From Bacillota bacterium (GTDB lineage: Bacteria > Bacillota > Bacilli > Paenibacillales > NBRC-103111): DNA of 64,000 nucleotides. Position 1 is the first letter of the stretch. The number at the start of each line of letters is the position of its first letter. Shown one piece after another: positions 36,565 through 44,925 of the stretch. A model generated the notes under the pieces. That model saw nothing but the letters and a program-made list of their open reading frames with translations. It had not been told where the DNA came from and searched no databases. Where the stretch lies: NCBI GenBank assembly GCA_023386955.1, contig JAEWIS010000061.1, forward strand, positions 65,286 through 129,285, in the 5' to 3' direction. Made by a program: the position numbers and the translations under genes.

Positions 36565-37167
36565 TTATTTAATCATCCATTCATCCTTCAATATGGCGTA
36601 TTGATACGCATCATGCCATATCGGTTGTCCGTTTTCTGTCGTTCTGAAAAAAGCCGCTTTCTTGAAATGCCCTTCACGACGCATCTGCAGACGCTCCAAT
36701 AATCTCCATGAGGCTGCATTTTCAGGATTACACAAGGCCATTACCCGGTGCGCACCCAATTCTTCGAATCCATATTTCAAGAGCCGTTGACAAGCCTCCG
36801 TGGCGTAGCCGTTTCCGTAAAAAGCCGGATTAAAGATGTAACCCAGCATCCAGGTCTTAAACTGTGCAGGTTCTTTTTGCTCAAAATAAACATGCCCGAT
36901 CATTTTATTGGTTTCCTTCAGGCAAACAGCCCCGAAACGGTCTCCCTGTACGCGTTCCCTGGCGATCTTCCTGCAATCCTCTTCATTGCTTACCTCACCG
37001 GGTTCATATTTCAGCACCTGCTCCTGGGATAAGTAATCGTGCAGATCGCTCCAGTCATTTTCCGAAAGGGGTCGAATCACAAGCCGTTCCGTTTCCATTA
37101 CCATATGTGTAGTCAGCCTTTCTTTCCGCTTAAGCTGCTTATTTGGTGTACTTATGTATGGTTTCAT
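36565..37167 (-). CDS. RimJ/RimL-type GNAT N-acetyltransferase
   Basis: About 200 residues. METERLVIRPLSENDWSDLH is the typical opening of the RimJ/RimL acetyltransferase group, and WMLGYIFNPAFYGNGYATEA carries the acetyl-CoA loop (GxGYA). NPENAASWRLLERLQMRREG completes the fold. It acetylates a protein N-terminus, an amine or an antibiotic; which one is unknown. ATG 37167 is chosen because AGGGGAT precedes it with good spacing; the domain itself starts at the ATG near 37104, a possible alternative. The chosen start overlaps the end of the upstream truncated gene by 29 bases. Confidence 0.82.
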   Translation of the reverse strand: MKPYISTPNKQLKRKERLTTHMVMETERLVIRPLSENDWSDLHDYLSQEQVLKYEPGEVSNEEDCRKIARERVQGDRFGAVCLKETNKMIGHVYFEQKEPAQFKTWMLGYIFNPAFYGNGYATEACQRLLKYGFEELGAHRVMALCNPENAASWRLLERLQMRREGHFKKAAFFRTTENGQPIWHDAYQYAILKDEWMIK

Positions 37168-37345
37168 GGATGATCCCCTCGCAATTACGCCGGTACTCCA
37201 CGTATTGTTCATGCCGTTGGGCGCTTTGGGAGTTGGGTTTTGTCGCTTTTATCGTATTCAGAACGGATTGTGCCTCTTCCACCGGCAGGTCGGACAAGTT
37301 GACGAAGGGGCCGACGGTTTGATCAAAATAGTGATATAAGTACAT
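37139..37345 (-). pseudogene. Truncated small gene (N-terminal fragment of a longer family)
   Basis: 68 residues starting MYLYHYFDQTVGPFVNLSDL with GGAGGGTGG upstream. This opening resembles a family of Bacillota proteins of unknown function that I recall as usually 150 or more residues long, with a conserved continuation after the first 60 residues. Here the frame ends shortly after RRNCEGIIHETIHKYTK. It therefore looks like a 3'-truncated relic, or a short version of the family. Its end overlaps the acetyltransferase start. Confidence 0.5.
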
Positions 37346-37364
37346 GTGAACCACCCTCCATCCG

Positions 37365-38396
37365 TTAATAAAGCCGTTGATGAACTTCCCCCTCCGCGGT
37401 AACCTCTGTAAAGATCCCCTCGGGCGTCAAAAGGCGCTTAGGCAAGGTGCGGCCATCATACAGCTCCCGAATGGCCTGCATTAGCCCAGGTCCCAGCATG
37501 GGATTACACTCCACCACGCTGTTGATCCGTCCCCGGACCAGCTCCTCCAAGGCTCTTTTGGTCCCGTCCACCGAAACGATGATGATATCCTCACCGGGCC
37601 TGAGCCCGTATTCCTCCATCGCCTCCAATGCCCCTAATGCCATATCGTCATTATGGGCAAACAACACCTGGATCTGATTGCCCTGCCGCTGCAAAATTTC
37701 CCTCATGATCTTTTTTCCCTGATCGAAGGTAAAGTCGCCAAAGGCACTTTCCACAATCTCCATATCCGGTCTTTTCCCGATGACCTCCCGAAAGCCCCTT
37801 CCTCTGTCAATGGACGGTGCGGAACCTTCGGTGCCCTTCAATTCTGCAATGCCGACAGGCCCTTTGTGACCAGCCAGCTTATCCAGCACATATTTGCCCG
37901 CCCGTTGTCCCTCCTGATAAAAATCCGACCCGATGAAGGTCAGATACAAGGCGGGATCCTCCACATCCATTAACCGGTCAATGATGATTACGGGAATACC
38001 GGCCTGCTTCACCTCCAGAAGAATAGGCTCCCAGCCCTGCTTCACAACAGGAGCAATGGCTATCACATCCACCTTCTTCTGAATGAAGGAACGGATGGCT
38101 TCAAACTGCTTCTCCTGAGACTGCTCCGCGTTGTTCAATTCCAGCCGGATGCCCGCTTCGTCCGCCGCCTGCTGGATGGAGCGAGTATTGGCCCTTCTCC
38201 AATCGCTCTCCGAGCCCAACTGGGAAAAACCCAAAGTAATGATACGTCCCTCCGGCGTCAATATAGCCAAAGGCTGCTCTCCCGCCCCAGCCGTGGCCCG
38301 AGTCTGATCGGAAACATGAGCCTTGTCCTCTGAACAGCCAATAAGAGCCGCAGCTATGCCAACGGAGAGAATAACTAGAATGAGAGTTTTGTACAA
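37365..38396 (-). CDS. Sugar-binding lipoprotein, YtfQ-like paralog
   Basis: 343 residues, lipobox LIGC (Cys about 21). A LacI/RbsB-type periplasmic-binding fold: ITLGFSQLGSESDWRRANT, IQKKVDVIAIAPVV, AGIPVIIIDR, YLTFIGSDFYQEGQRAGKYV, VLFAHNDDMALGALEAM. These match the galactofuranose-binding YtfQ group. It is clearly paralogous to the lipoprotein at 46526-47560, sharing long stretches. TTG at 38396 follows GGGGGGA and gives the right signal peptide. Divergent from the kinase gene; it probably supplies the same ABC importer or informs the kinase. Confidence 0.9.
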   Translation of the reverse strand: MYKTLILVILSVGIAAALIGCSEDKAHVSDQTRATAGAGEQPLAILTPEGRIITLGFSQLGSESDWRRANTRSIQQAADEAGIRLELNNAEQSQEKQFEAIRSFIQKKVDVIAIAPVVKQGWEPILLEVKQAGIPVIIIDRLMDVEDPALYLTFIGSDFYQEGQRAGKYVLDKLAGHKGPVGIAELKGTEGSAPSIDRGRGFREVIGKRPDMEIVESAFGDFTFDQGKKIMREILQRQGNQIQVLFAHNDDMALGALEAMEEYGLRPGEDIIIVSVDGTKRALEELVRGRINSVVECNPMLGPGLMQAIRELYDGRTLPKRLLTPEGIFTEVTAEGEVHQRLY

Positions 38397-38480
38397 CCGG
38401 GTCCCCCCTTTGAATCACAACCACCATATAAATGTAAAACCGCAACAATTATAGCATAATTATACGTTTAATTCCTATGA

Positions 38481-38509
38481 TTGCGTTTTAAAATGGAATC
38501 GTTCATAAT
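38481..38509 (+). promoter_or_regulatory. Promoter of the kinase-regulator operon
   Basis: TTGCGT (38481-38486) and CATAAT (38504-38509) with a 17-base spacer, in an A+T-rich divergent intergenic region about 45 bases before the kinase start. Confidence 0.55.
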
Positions 38510-38510
38510 T

Positions 38511-38528
38511 TACTAGAGTAGTCTACTA
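38511..38528. promoter_or_regulatory. Near-palindrome across the likely start site, candidate operator
   Basis: TACTAGA-GTAG-TCTACTA is a dyad with one mismatch per arm, placed immediately after the -10 box. The position suits a repressor or autoregulator site for the divergent promoters. The binding protein is unknown. Confidence 0.4.
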
Positions 38529-38553
38529 ATATTTACCTTAAGTGGGGTTTCAT

Positions 38554-40365
38554 ATGCTCACCATCTTTCGCCGGATAACCTCCAGCCTGCGCGGCAAGCT
38601 GCTCCTAATGTTTATTTGCTTAACCTGCCTGCCCTTGATTAGCGTAGGGCTCATCTCTTACCAGAAATCGTACAACACGCTCCTGCAGAACAGCAAGTCC
38701 GCTACTCTGCTGCTGTCCGACCAGGTGATCCGGGACATGGATAATCTGTTCATGGAGACAAGAAAGCTGCTGGAGCTGGAGAAGAACCCCAGTGTGCTGC
38801 AGTTCCTTTTCTCCCAGAATGATACCTACCGGAACGCCAAGGATATTCTCAAAACCATGGGCTCCTACCGGCAAACCTACCAGAATGACAATGTGCTGAA
38901 TGTCACTATGATTAATACCTACGGCCGGGGCATCAGCGAGAGAAAAGGCGTGTTCCAGGTCAACCTCACTTCCATTTCCGGCCCCCCCTTTCAATCGCTC
39001 CTGAAGCAAACCGATACGGTATTGAATCTTCCTTCGTCGGGAGCATCTGCGCTGAGACCCTTGGACGGCTCCCGGTACAAGGATCATTACATCTCCATCG
39101 TATCCACCATTAAGCAGCGGGTGACGCATGAGGTGATCGGCTACATGATCATTGATCTCGACGACCGGACGGTGCAGCAATTTTGCGACCAAGTCACCAT
39201 CGGAAAAAGCGGCTTTCTATATATTGTGGATGAAGCCGGCCGGCCGATTTTTAAACCTGCCGCATTGGCTGATAACGGGTTATTTCCCCAAGCGGAGGTC
39301 TTAGCTCCTATCATCCATGGGACGGAAAAGCACAGCATTGATACAACGTCTGGCAAACCCCGGTTTGTGTTCGCCAACCGCTCTCCGGTTACTGGCTGGA
39401 GCATCGTAGGAAGCGTTCCGCTGCAGGAAATTGTCTATGACGCCAATTCCATTCGGAAGCTGATTATTGTCAGTGTGGTGCTGAGCATTATTTTTGCCAT
39501 TACCCTTCATTATTTTCTGACCAAACGCCTCACCCTGCCCCTCCATATTCTCAAAAAGAAGATGCAGCTGGCCGCCTCCGGCTTTCTGGAAGCCAAGGTA
39601 ACCCCAACGGGCAAGGATGAGATCAGCGACCTGGGCAAAAGCTTCAATTCCATGATCGATAAAATCCGGACCTTGTTAGATCAGAGCATCCGGGAGCAGC
39701 GTGAGCTGAAGAAGGCGGATCTGCGCGCCCTGCAGGCCCAAATTCACCCCCACTTTTTGTACAATACGCTGGATTCTATCCTCTGGCTTGCCGAGGCCGG
39801 ACGCAAGGAGCAGGTGATTCAGGTTGTGCTGGCCCTGTCCAGATTTTTCCGGATCGGCTTAAGCAAGGGCAAGGATTGGATCACGGTTGACAAGGAGCTG
39901 GAGCATCTGGAGAACTATCTGATTATTCAACAGATCCGCTACCGGGACATCCTGGATTATGAAATTGATGTGGACGACAACATCCGCCATTTGCCCATTC
40001 TCAAGATGATTCTGCAGCCCCTGGTGGAGAATGCTCTGTACCACGGCCTGAAGAATAAGCGGGGCAAGGGCCAAATCCGGGTAAGCGGACACATCACCGC
40101 AAACCGGGAAATCCGGCTGGTGGTCGAAGACAACGGCAAGGGAATGCCCGAATCGAAGCTTGAGGAGCTGCGCGGCGAGCTGAGACAGCTTCAGATCCCG
40201 GAGAAGACGGAAAATGAGGTGTCGGGGGGATTCGGGCTGCATAATGTGCACCAGAGAATTTGTTTGTATTACGGGGAAGCATACGGCGTCCTATTGGAGA
40301 GCAGGCCGACCCAAGGAACAAAGGTGACCGTCACGGTCCCGATCAGGCTGGAGGGAGATTGTTGA
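38554..40365 (+). CDS. Membrane sensor histidine kinase, YesM type
   Basis: 603 residues. Transmembrane helices at about 15-36 and 299-325 flank an extracellular dCache-like sensor. HAMP follows, then a His_kinase domain with QIHPHFLYNTLD (phospho-acceptor His 400) and a HATPase domain (EDNGKGMPE, GGFGLHNVHQRI). It phosphorylates the response regulator encoded next. ATG 38554 is preferred to GTG 38542 because AGTGGGG lies seven bases upstream. Kinase and regulator overlap by four bases. The nearby binding lipoproteins suggest that it senses a sugar, directly or through a binding protein. Confidence 0.94.
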   Translation: MLTIFRRITSSLRGKLLLMFICLTCLPLISVGLISYQKSYNTLLQNSKSATLLLSDQVIRDMDNLFMETRKLLELEKNPSVLQFLFSQNDTYRNAKDILKTMGSYRQTYQNDNVLNVTMINTYGRGISERKGVFQVNLTSISGPPFQSLLKQTDTVLNLPSSGASALRPLDGSRYKDHYISIVSTIKQRVTHEVIGYMIIDLDDRTVQQFCDQVTIGKSGFLYIVDEAGRPIFKPAALADNGLFPQAEVLAPIIHGTEKHSIDTTSGKPRFVFANRSPVTGWSIVGSVPLQEIVYDANSIRKLIIVSVVLSIIFAITLHYFLTKRLTLPLHILKKKMQLAASGFLEAKVTPTGKDEISDLGKSFNSMIDKIRTLLDQSIREQRELKKADLRALQAQIHPHFLYNTLDSILWLAEAGRKEQVIQVVLALSRFFRIGLSKGKDWITVDKELEHLENYLIIQQIRYRDILDYEIDVDDNIRHLPILKMILQPLVENALYHGLKNKRGKGQIRVSGHITANREIRLVVEDNGKGMPESKLEELRGELRQLQIPEKTENEVSGGFGLHNVHQRICLYYGEAYGVLLESRPTQGTKVTVTVPIRLEGDC

Positions 40366-41981
40366 AGAAGATTCTGCTGGTGGATGATGAGATTGTGTTC
40401 CGGGAGACGATCCGTGACAGCATTGATTGGCGCACAGAAGGGTTTATGTATTGCGGCGATGCCCCCGACGGTGAAGTGGCGCTCCCTTTAATTGAGCAGC
40501 TGCTGCCGGATATTCTGATCACGGATATTGCCATGCCGTTTATGAACGGATTGGAGCTGTGCAGTATCGTGGTGAAACGGTTCCCCGCCATTAAAATCAT
40601 TATTTTAAGCGGCCACGGGGAGTTTGAGCATGCCCGGACAGCCCTGCGGATGGGGATTCAGGACTTCTGTCTGAAGCCCTTCTCCCAAGCTGAGCTCCTG
40701 GCAACCCTCCATCAGGTCAGTGCCGTTATTGACAAGGAACGGGATGAGCAGGCCAGAATCCGGCAATGGGAGCGCAAGGAATCCGGCCAGGCCCAGGCTT
40801 CCCGCCATAAGCTGCTGAATGATCTGTGCAGCGGCTTCATCACAACCGTAGAAGCGATGCACCTGAGCGCCACCCTGGATGTCAGTCTTATCGCCGCCTA
40901 TTATAACGCAGTCATTATCGATGCCGGGCGCACCTCCCCCTCCCCTCTGGAGGAACAGGAGCAGCAGCTATTGGATCAGATAAGCAGCTTGAAGGAAAAC
41001 AGCCTTCTTTTGCAATTCCAGAGAACAAAAACGGAAGCCGTCTGGATTCTCAAAGGGGACACGCTGGAGCAGCTCCAGTCGGAGCTATTGCCCTTCAAGG
41101 AGCTGCAAGCATCCATTCCCGACAGCTCCTCCCTGTCCATGTCCATTGGCATCGGCTCTGTCCAGGACCGCCTCCAGCATGTGCATCTTACGTTTCTGGA
41201 TGCTGCGGAGGATATGCATTGGCGCAGACTCTCCAGACAAAACCGCCATGCCATGTGGGAGGATTCCAGGGGGCAGCTGGAGCCGGCGCTTTTTCTGGAA
41301 AGAGGCTGGTTCGTGAATTTCCTGAAGATGGGCACGCCCGCACAATTGTCCGCCTTCATCGAGGAGTATACGGTTGCCCTGAAAACCATCAATTGGCAAA
41401 CCTCCTCCATCGGCTGTTACATTCTTAACGATCTGACCATTGAGGCCTTCCGCTCCGCCAAGGACATGTACCACCATGTGTCCGAACCGGACAACGTACT
41501 GACGCAGCTGCAGCAGGAGATTGGCTCCGTCCGCACATGGCAGGATTGCTGCGCATATCTGATCCGGCTGACTGAGCTGTTCTGGTCCTGGCGGAGCCGG
41601 ATGGATAAATACAGCGACATGCTGATCAAGGTGAAGGATTTTATCGGGGGCCATTATGATCAAGACAGCATTTCCCTGCAGGATGCCGCTGATTATGTCA
41701 AGGTCAGCCCCAGCCATCTGAGCAAGGTGTTCAGCCAGGAAACCGGTCAAACCTTCATTGAATATCTGACCCAGATCCGGATTGGGAAAGCTAAGGAGCT
41801 GCTTAAAGCCACCACATGGCGCTCATACGAAATTGCCCATCAGGTTGGGTACAGCGACGCCCATTATTTCTCCAATTTGTTCAAACGAATCACAGGGCAA
41901 ACCACACGGGAGTTCAGGAAAAGCGATATTCAGGATGAGTTTCGGTTGAATCTGAAAGGAGAAAAGCTGCGTGAACGGTAA
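40362..41981 (+). CDS. AraC-type response regulator, YesN type
   Basis: 539 residues. N-terminal receiver domain (KKILLVDDE; phospho-acceptor Asp 55 in LITDIAMP; Lys in CLKPFS). A middle region of about 300 residues, typical of YesN proteins, is followed by a C-terminal AraC DNA-binding domain (about 430-535; YVKVSPSHLSKVFSQETGQT, VGYSDAHYFSNLFKRITG). TTG at 40362 overlaps the kinase stop (TTGA) with GGAGGGA upstream, so the two are coupled. The likely targets are its own operon and the minus-strand ABC importer that faces it. Confidence 0.94.
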   Translation: MKKILLVDDEIVFRETIRDSIDWRTEGFMYCGDAPDGEVALPLIEQLLPDILITDIAMPFMNGLELCSIVVKRFPAIKIIILSGHGEFEHARTALRMGIQDFCLKPFSQAELLATLHQVSAVIDKERDEQARIRQWERKESGQAQASRHKLLNDLCSGFITTVEAMHLSATLDVSLIAAYYNAVIIDAGRTSPSPLEEQEQQLLDQISSLKENSLLLQFQRTKTEAVWILKGDTLEQLQSELLPFKELQASIPDSSSLSMSIGIGSVQDRLQHVHLTFLDAAEDMHWRRLSRQNRHAMWEDSRGQLEPALFLERGWFVNFLKMGTPAQLSAFIEEYTVALKTINWQTSSIGCYILNDLTIEAFRSAKDMYHHVSEPDNVLTQLQQEIGSVRTWQDCCAYLIRLTELFWSWRSRMDKYSDMLIKVKDFIGGHYDQDSISLQDAADYVKVSPSHLSKVFSQETGQTFIEYLTQIRIGKAKELLKATTWRSYEIAHQVGYSDAHYFSNLFKRITGQTTREFRKSDIQDEFRLNLKGEKLRER

Positions 41982-42948
41982 GTATGCAATCCTGCTATCG
42001 TTGTTATTATTGGCCCAGCTTCTATTGCCGGGATGCAAGGCTTCCTCTCCTTCCCCTGTGACGTCCTCCGGAGCATCAGCCATTCCCGTGCCAGAGGACG
42101 ACGGGAATGCCGGTTTGCTTACCTTGGGCATCCTCTATCCGATGGCACATCCCTACTACGAGATGATTACCACACATATGGAGGAAAGCGCCAGACAGCA
42201 CCGGGTCCGGTTGATCGTCAAGGCGCCTGCGGAGCTGAATCTGGAGCAGCAGCTTCTGATGATGGAGAATATGATCCGGCAAAAGGTGGATGCCATCGCC
42301 ATTAGCCCTATCGACTCGGAGCAGCTTGCTCCCGTCATCGATAAGGCTGTCCAGCAGGGAATTCCGGTGATTTGCTTCGAAGCCGACGTCCCCTTAAGCA
42401 AGCGGGCAAGCTATATCGGTTCGGATGCTTACCAGGAGGGCCGGCTGATGGGCGAAATGATCAACAGGCAGCTGAAAGGCAAGGGAATGATCATGATCCA
42501 GGGTGGCCTGGAGCATTCCGTCCGGGAGCAAACCCGGCTGGACGGGATGCTGGCCTTTCTCAAGGCAAACACCAAGGTTCAAATTCTGGAGGTTCGTTAC
42601 CATAACGGGCAAAGCGAGCTTGCCCTGGCGGAGCTGGAGACTATGATCGATGACCACCCCCACTTTGATGCGCTGGTTACCTTGGACATTATCTCCAGCT
42701 CTACATCCATCCTGGTATGGAAGGCCCAGGGTCTGAAGCGTTTCGCCTTCTCCTACGGCTTGACGCCTGAGGTAAAGGAAGCCCTGATTAACGGGCAAAT
42801 TCATGCTGTCATATCGGAGAATGAGGAGCAGCTTGGGGAACGGATCATCGCCACTCTTTTGCAGGCCGCTGCGGGAACTGCCATTCCGGACTGGATCAAT
42901 TCCCGTTTTCAGGAGGTCACCGGGCAGGACCTGGACGGTTCAACCTAA
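41971..42948 (+). CDS. Sugar-binding lipoprotein linked to the two-component system
   Basis: 325 residues, lipobox LPGC (Cys about 22). RbsB/LacI-type fold: LTLGILYPMAHPYYEMITTH, MIRQKVDAIAISPID, IPVICFEADVPLSKRASYIG. It diverges more from the YtfQ group than the other two lipoproteins here. GTG at 41971 lies inside the regulator gene (11-base overlap) after AAAGGAG, so it is translated with the kinase and regulator. Such a third component usually presents a ligand to the kinase sensor domain, as in the YesM-YesN systems of clostridia and Bacillus relatives (family knowledge). Its stop overlaps the convergent permease gene. Confidence 0.9.
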   Translation: MNGKYAILLSLLLLAQLLLPGCKASSPSPVTSSGASAIPVPEDDGNAGLLTLGILYPMAHPYYEMITTHMEESARQHRVRLIVKAPAELNLEQQLLMMENMIRQKVDAIAISPIDSEQLAPVIDKAVQQGIPVICFEADVPLSKRASYIGSDAYQEGRLMGEMINRQLKGKGMIMIQGGLEHSVREQTRLDGMLAFLKANTKVQILEVRYHNGQSELALAELETMIDDHPHFDALVTLDIISSSTSILVWKAQGLKRFAFSYGLTPEVKEALINGQIHAVISENEEQLGERIIATLLQAAAGTAIPDWINSRFQEVTGQDLDGST

Positions 42949-43904
42949 TGCTCCGCCCATTTGCGCTCGCTCAGCACCTTCTGAAGCAGAATGAACAAAA
43001 ACAGCAGAATCCCGATGACAATTTTGGTCCACCAGGAGCTGAGCGTCCCCTCGAAGCTGATAATCGTTTGGATGACACCTTGAATCATCACTCCGAAGAA
43101 GGTTCCCGCAATATACCCGACACCGCCGGTGAGAAGCGTCCCCCCAATGACAACCGCCGCGATGGCATCCAGCTCCATGCCCATGGCATGTAACCCGTAG
43201 CCGGACAGCATGTAGAAGGTAAACACCACCCCGGCCAGCGCGGAGCAGAAGCCGCTGAACATGTACACCCTAAGCTTGGTGCGGCCAACGGGCAACCCCA
43301 TGAGCAATGCGGATTGCTCACTGCCCCCCAGGGCATAAGCGTTGCGCCCGAAGCGCGTATAATGGGCCAGGTAGATGCCAACCGCAACTACCGCAAGAGC
43401 AATCAGCACACTGATGGAGATGAAATTCCCTCCCGGCAGACGGAGCTTGGTTTGGGCTGCCGTCCGGTAGAAGGCGTGATCGATGGTAATCGTATTAATG
43501 CTGATGATATAACACAGCCCTCTGGCCAGAAACATGCCGGCTAAGGTGACAATGAAGGGCTGGATTTTGAAGTAATGAATCACTGCCCCCATCCCCCAGC
43601 CAAACAATGCGCCTGTTGCCAGCACCAGAGGGATCACCACCATAGGGGGCCAGCCGTGATTGACCAGCACAGCGGAAATCATAGTGGTTAATGCAATCAT
43701 AGAGCCGACAGAGAGGTCGATTCCGCCCGTAATAATCACAAAGGTCATGCCCACTGCTGTGATGAGAAGAAAGGCATTGTCAATCAATAGATTCATTAGC
43801 ACCTGGATGCTGAAGAACCCGGTGTACCGGAAGGAACCGACAGCGAATATAAGTGAAAATAAACCTACCGTTACCACTATTGGAAGATACTTCTTTTTAA
43901 CCAT
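42945..43904 (-). CDS. yjfF: Sugar ABC transporter permease, YjfF-like
   Basis: 319 residues, eight to ten hydrophobic segments of the BPD_transp_2 (ribose/galactofuranose) permease family. Typical motifs are GMTFVIITGGIDLSVGSMIA and IGGTLLTGGVGYIAGTFFGV. It forms the channel with the permease encoded just upstream; their genes overlap by eight bases. Last gene of the importer operon; its stop overlaps the stop of the convergent lipoprotein gene by three bases. Confidence 0.92.
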   Translation of the reverse strand: MVKKKYLPIVVTVGLFSLIFAVGSFRYTGFFSIQVLMNLLIDNAFLLITAVGMTFVIITGGIDLSVGSMIALTTMISAVLVNHGWPPMVVIPLVLATGALFGWGMGAVIHYFKIQPFIVTLAGMFLARGLCYIISINTITIDHAFYRTAAQTKLRLPGGNFISISVLIALAVVAVGIYLAHYTRFGRNAYALGGSEQSALLMGLPVGRTKLRVYMFSGFCSALAGVVFTFYMLSGYGLHAMGMELDAIAAVVIGGTLLTGGVGYIAGTFFGVMIQGVIQTIISFEGTLSSWWTKIVIGILLFLFILLQKVLSERKWAEH

Positions 43905-44925
43905 GCTGCTTCACCTCCCGTTCAGCCGGATAATGCCTTGACCTCCAGCGGGCAACGAGGGTTAGCCGGAAGGTTTCCGATTGGATGAGACAAACAATGA
44001 GGACAACCAAAGCTTTGACAACCAGCGTAATCTCAGGAGGAACCCCGATCATGTAAATCGTCGTGGTTAAGGTTTGGATAATCAGCGCACCGACCAAGGT
44101 TCCAGCCAAATAGAAGCGTCCCCCGTTCAGAGAGGTGCCGCCGATCACTACCGCCAGAATCGCATCCAGCTCATACCACAGACCCGCGTTATTGCCGTCT
44201 GCGCTGGAAACGTTGGAGCTGAGAATTAAGCCGGCAATGCCAGCACATAAGCCGCAGAACATGTAGACGGCCAGCAGCACGGTTCTGGAACGGATACCCG
44301 CGAGCCGGCTGGCCACGGGCTTACATCCCACCGACTCGATGAACAAACCAAGGGCTGTTCTGCGGGTGAACATTGAAGCCGCCAGGAATACAGTCACAAC
44401 AATAAAGATGGAAAACGGCAGCGTCGCCAATGAGCCCGCACCGATATACTTGTAGGGATTGTTGGAGATGGTAATAATCTGTCCGCTGGTAATCAGCTGG
44501 GCGATGCCGCGTCCGGCCACCATCAGAATCAGAGTGGCGATAATTGGCTGCATGCCTACCGCCGCAACCAAAAATCCGTTCCATAAACCCAGCACAACAG
44601 CCAGGACCAAGGCCAGAACAACCGCCGCCAGCATAAGGCTGAACGGGCTTCTCTCTCCCCCGTTGCTGATGGACAGACAGGCGATAGCCCCAGAGATGGC
44701 CACGATGGAGCCCACAGACAAATCAATACCGGAGGTGGCGATGACCAGAGTCATTCCGATGGAAACAATAATCAGCGGGGAGCCAAAATTGAGAATATCA
44801 ATTAGACTGCCGTATAGATGCCCTTCTTTCATTTGAATGGAGAAAAAGTCAGGGGAATAAATCAGATTAAATAGCAGAAGCGTCCCTAATACCACGAATG
44901 GCCAAAACAAATGATGCTTATGCAT
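43897..44925 (-). CDS. ytfT: Sugar ABC transporter permease, YtfT-like
   Basis: 342 residues, BPD_transp_2 family: GMTLVIATSGIDLSVGSIVA near residue 60, VIGGTSLNGGRFYLAGTLVG near 240. The full-length protein pairs with the YjfF-like permease as a heterodimer. ATG 44925 lies inside the end of the ATPase gene (eight-base overlap) behind GGGAGGGA, so translation is coupled. Confidence 0.92.
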   Translation of the reverse strand: MHKHHLFWPFVVLGTLLLFNLIYSPDFFSIQMKEGHLYGSLIDILNFGSPLIIVSIGMTLVIATSGIDLSVGSIVAISGAIACLSISNGGERSPFSLMLAAVVLALVLAVVLGLWNGFLVAAVGMQPIIATLILMVAGRGIAQLITSGQIITISNNPYKYIGAGSLATLPFSIFIVVTVFLAASMFTRRTALGLFIESVGCKPVASRLAGIRSRTVLLAVYMFCGLCAGIAGLILSSNVSSADGNNAGLWYELDAILAVVIGGTSLNGGRFYLAGTLVGALIIQTLTTTIYMIGVPPEITLVVKALVVLIVCLIQSETFRLTLVARWRSRHYPAEREVKQHG

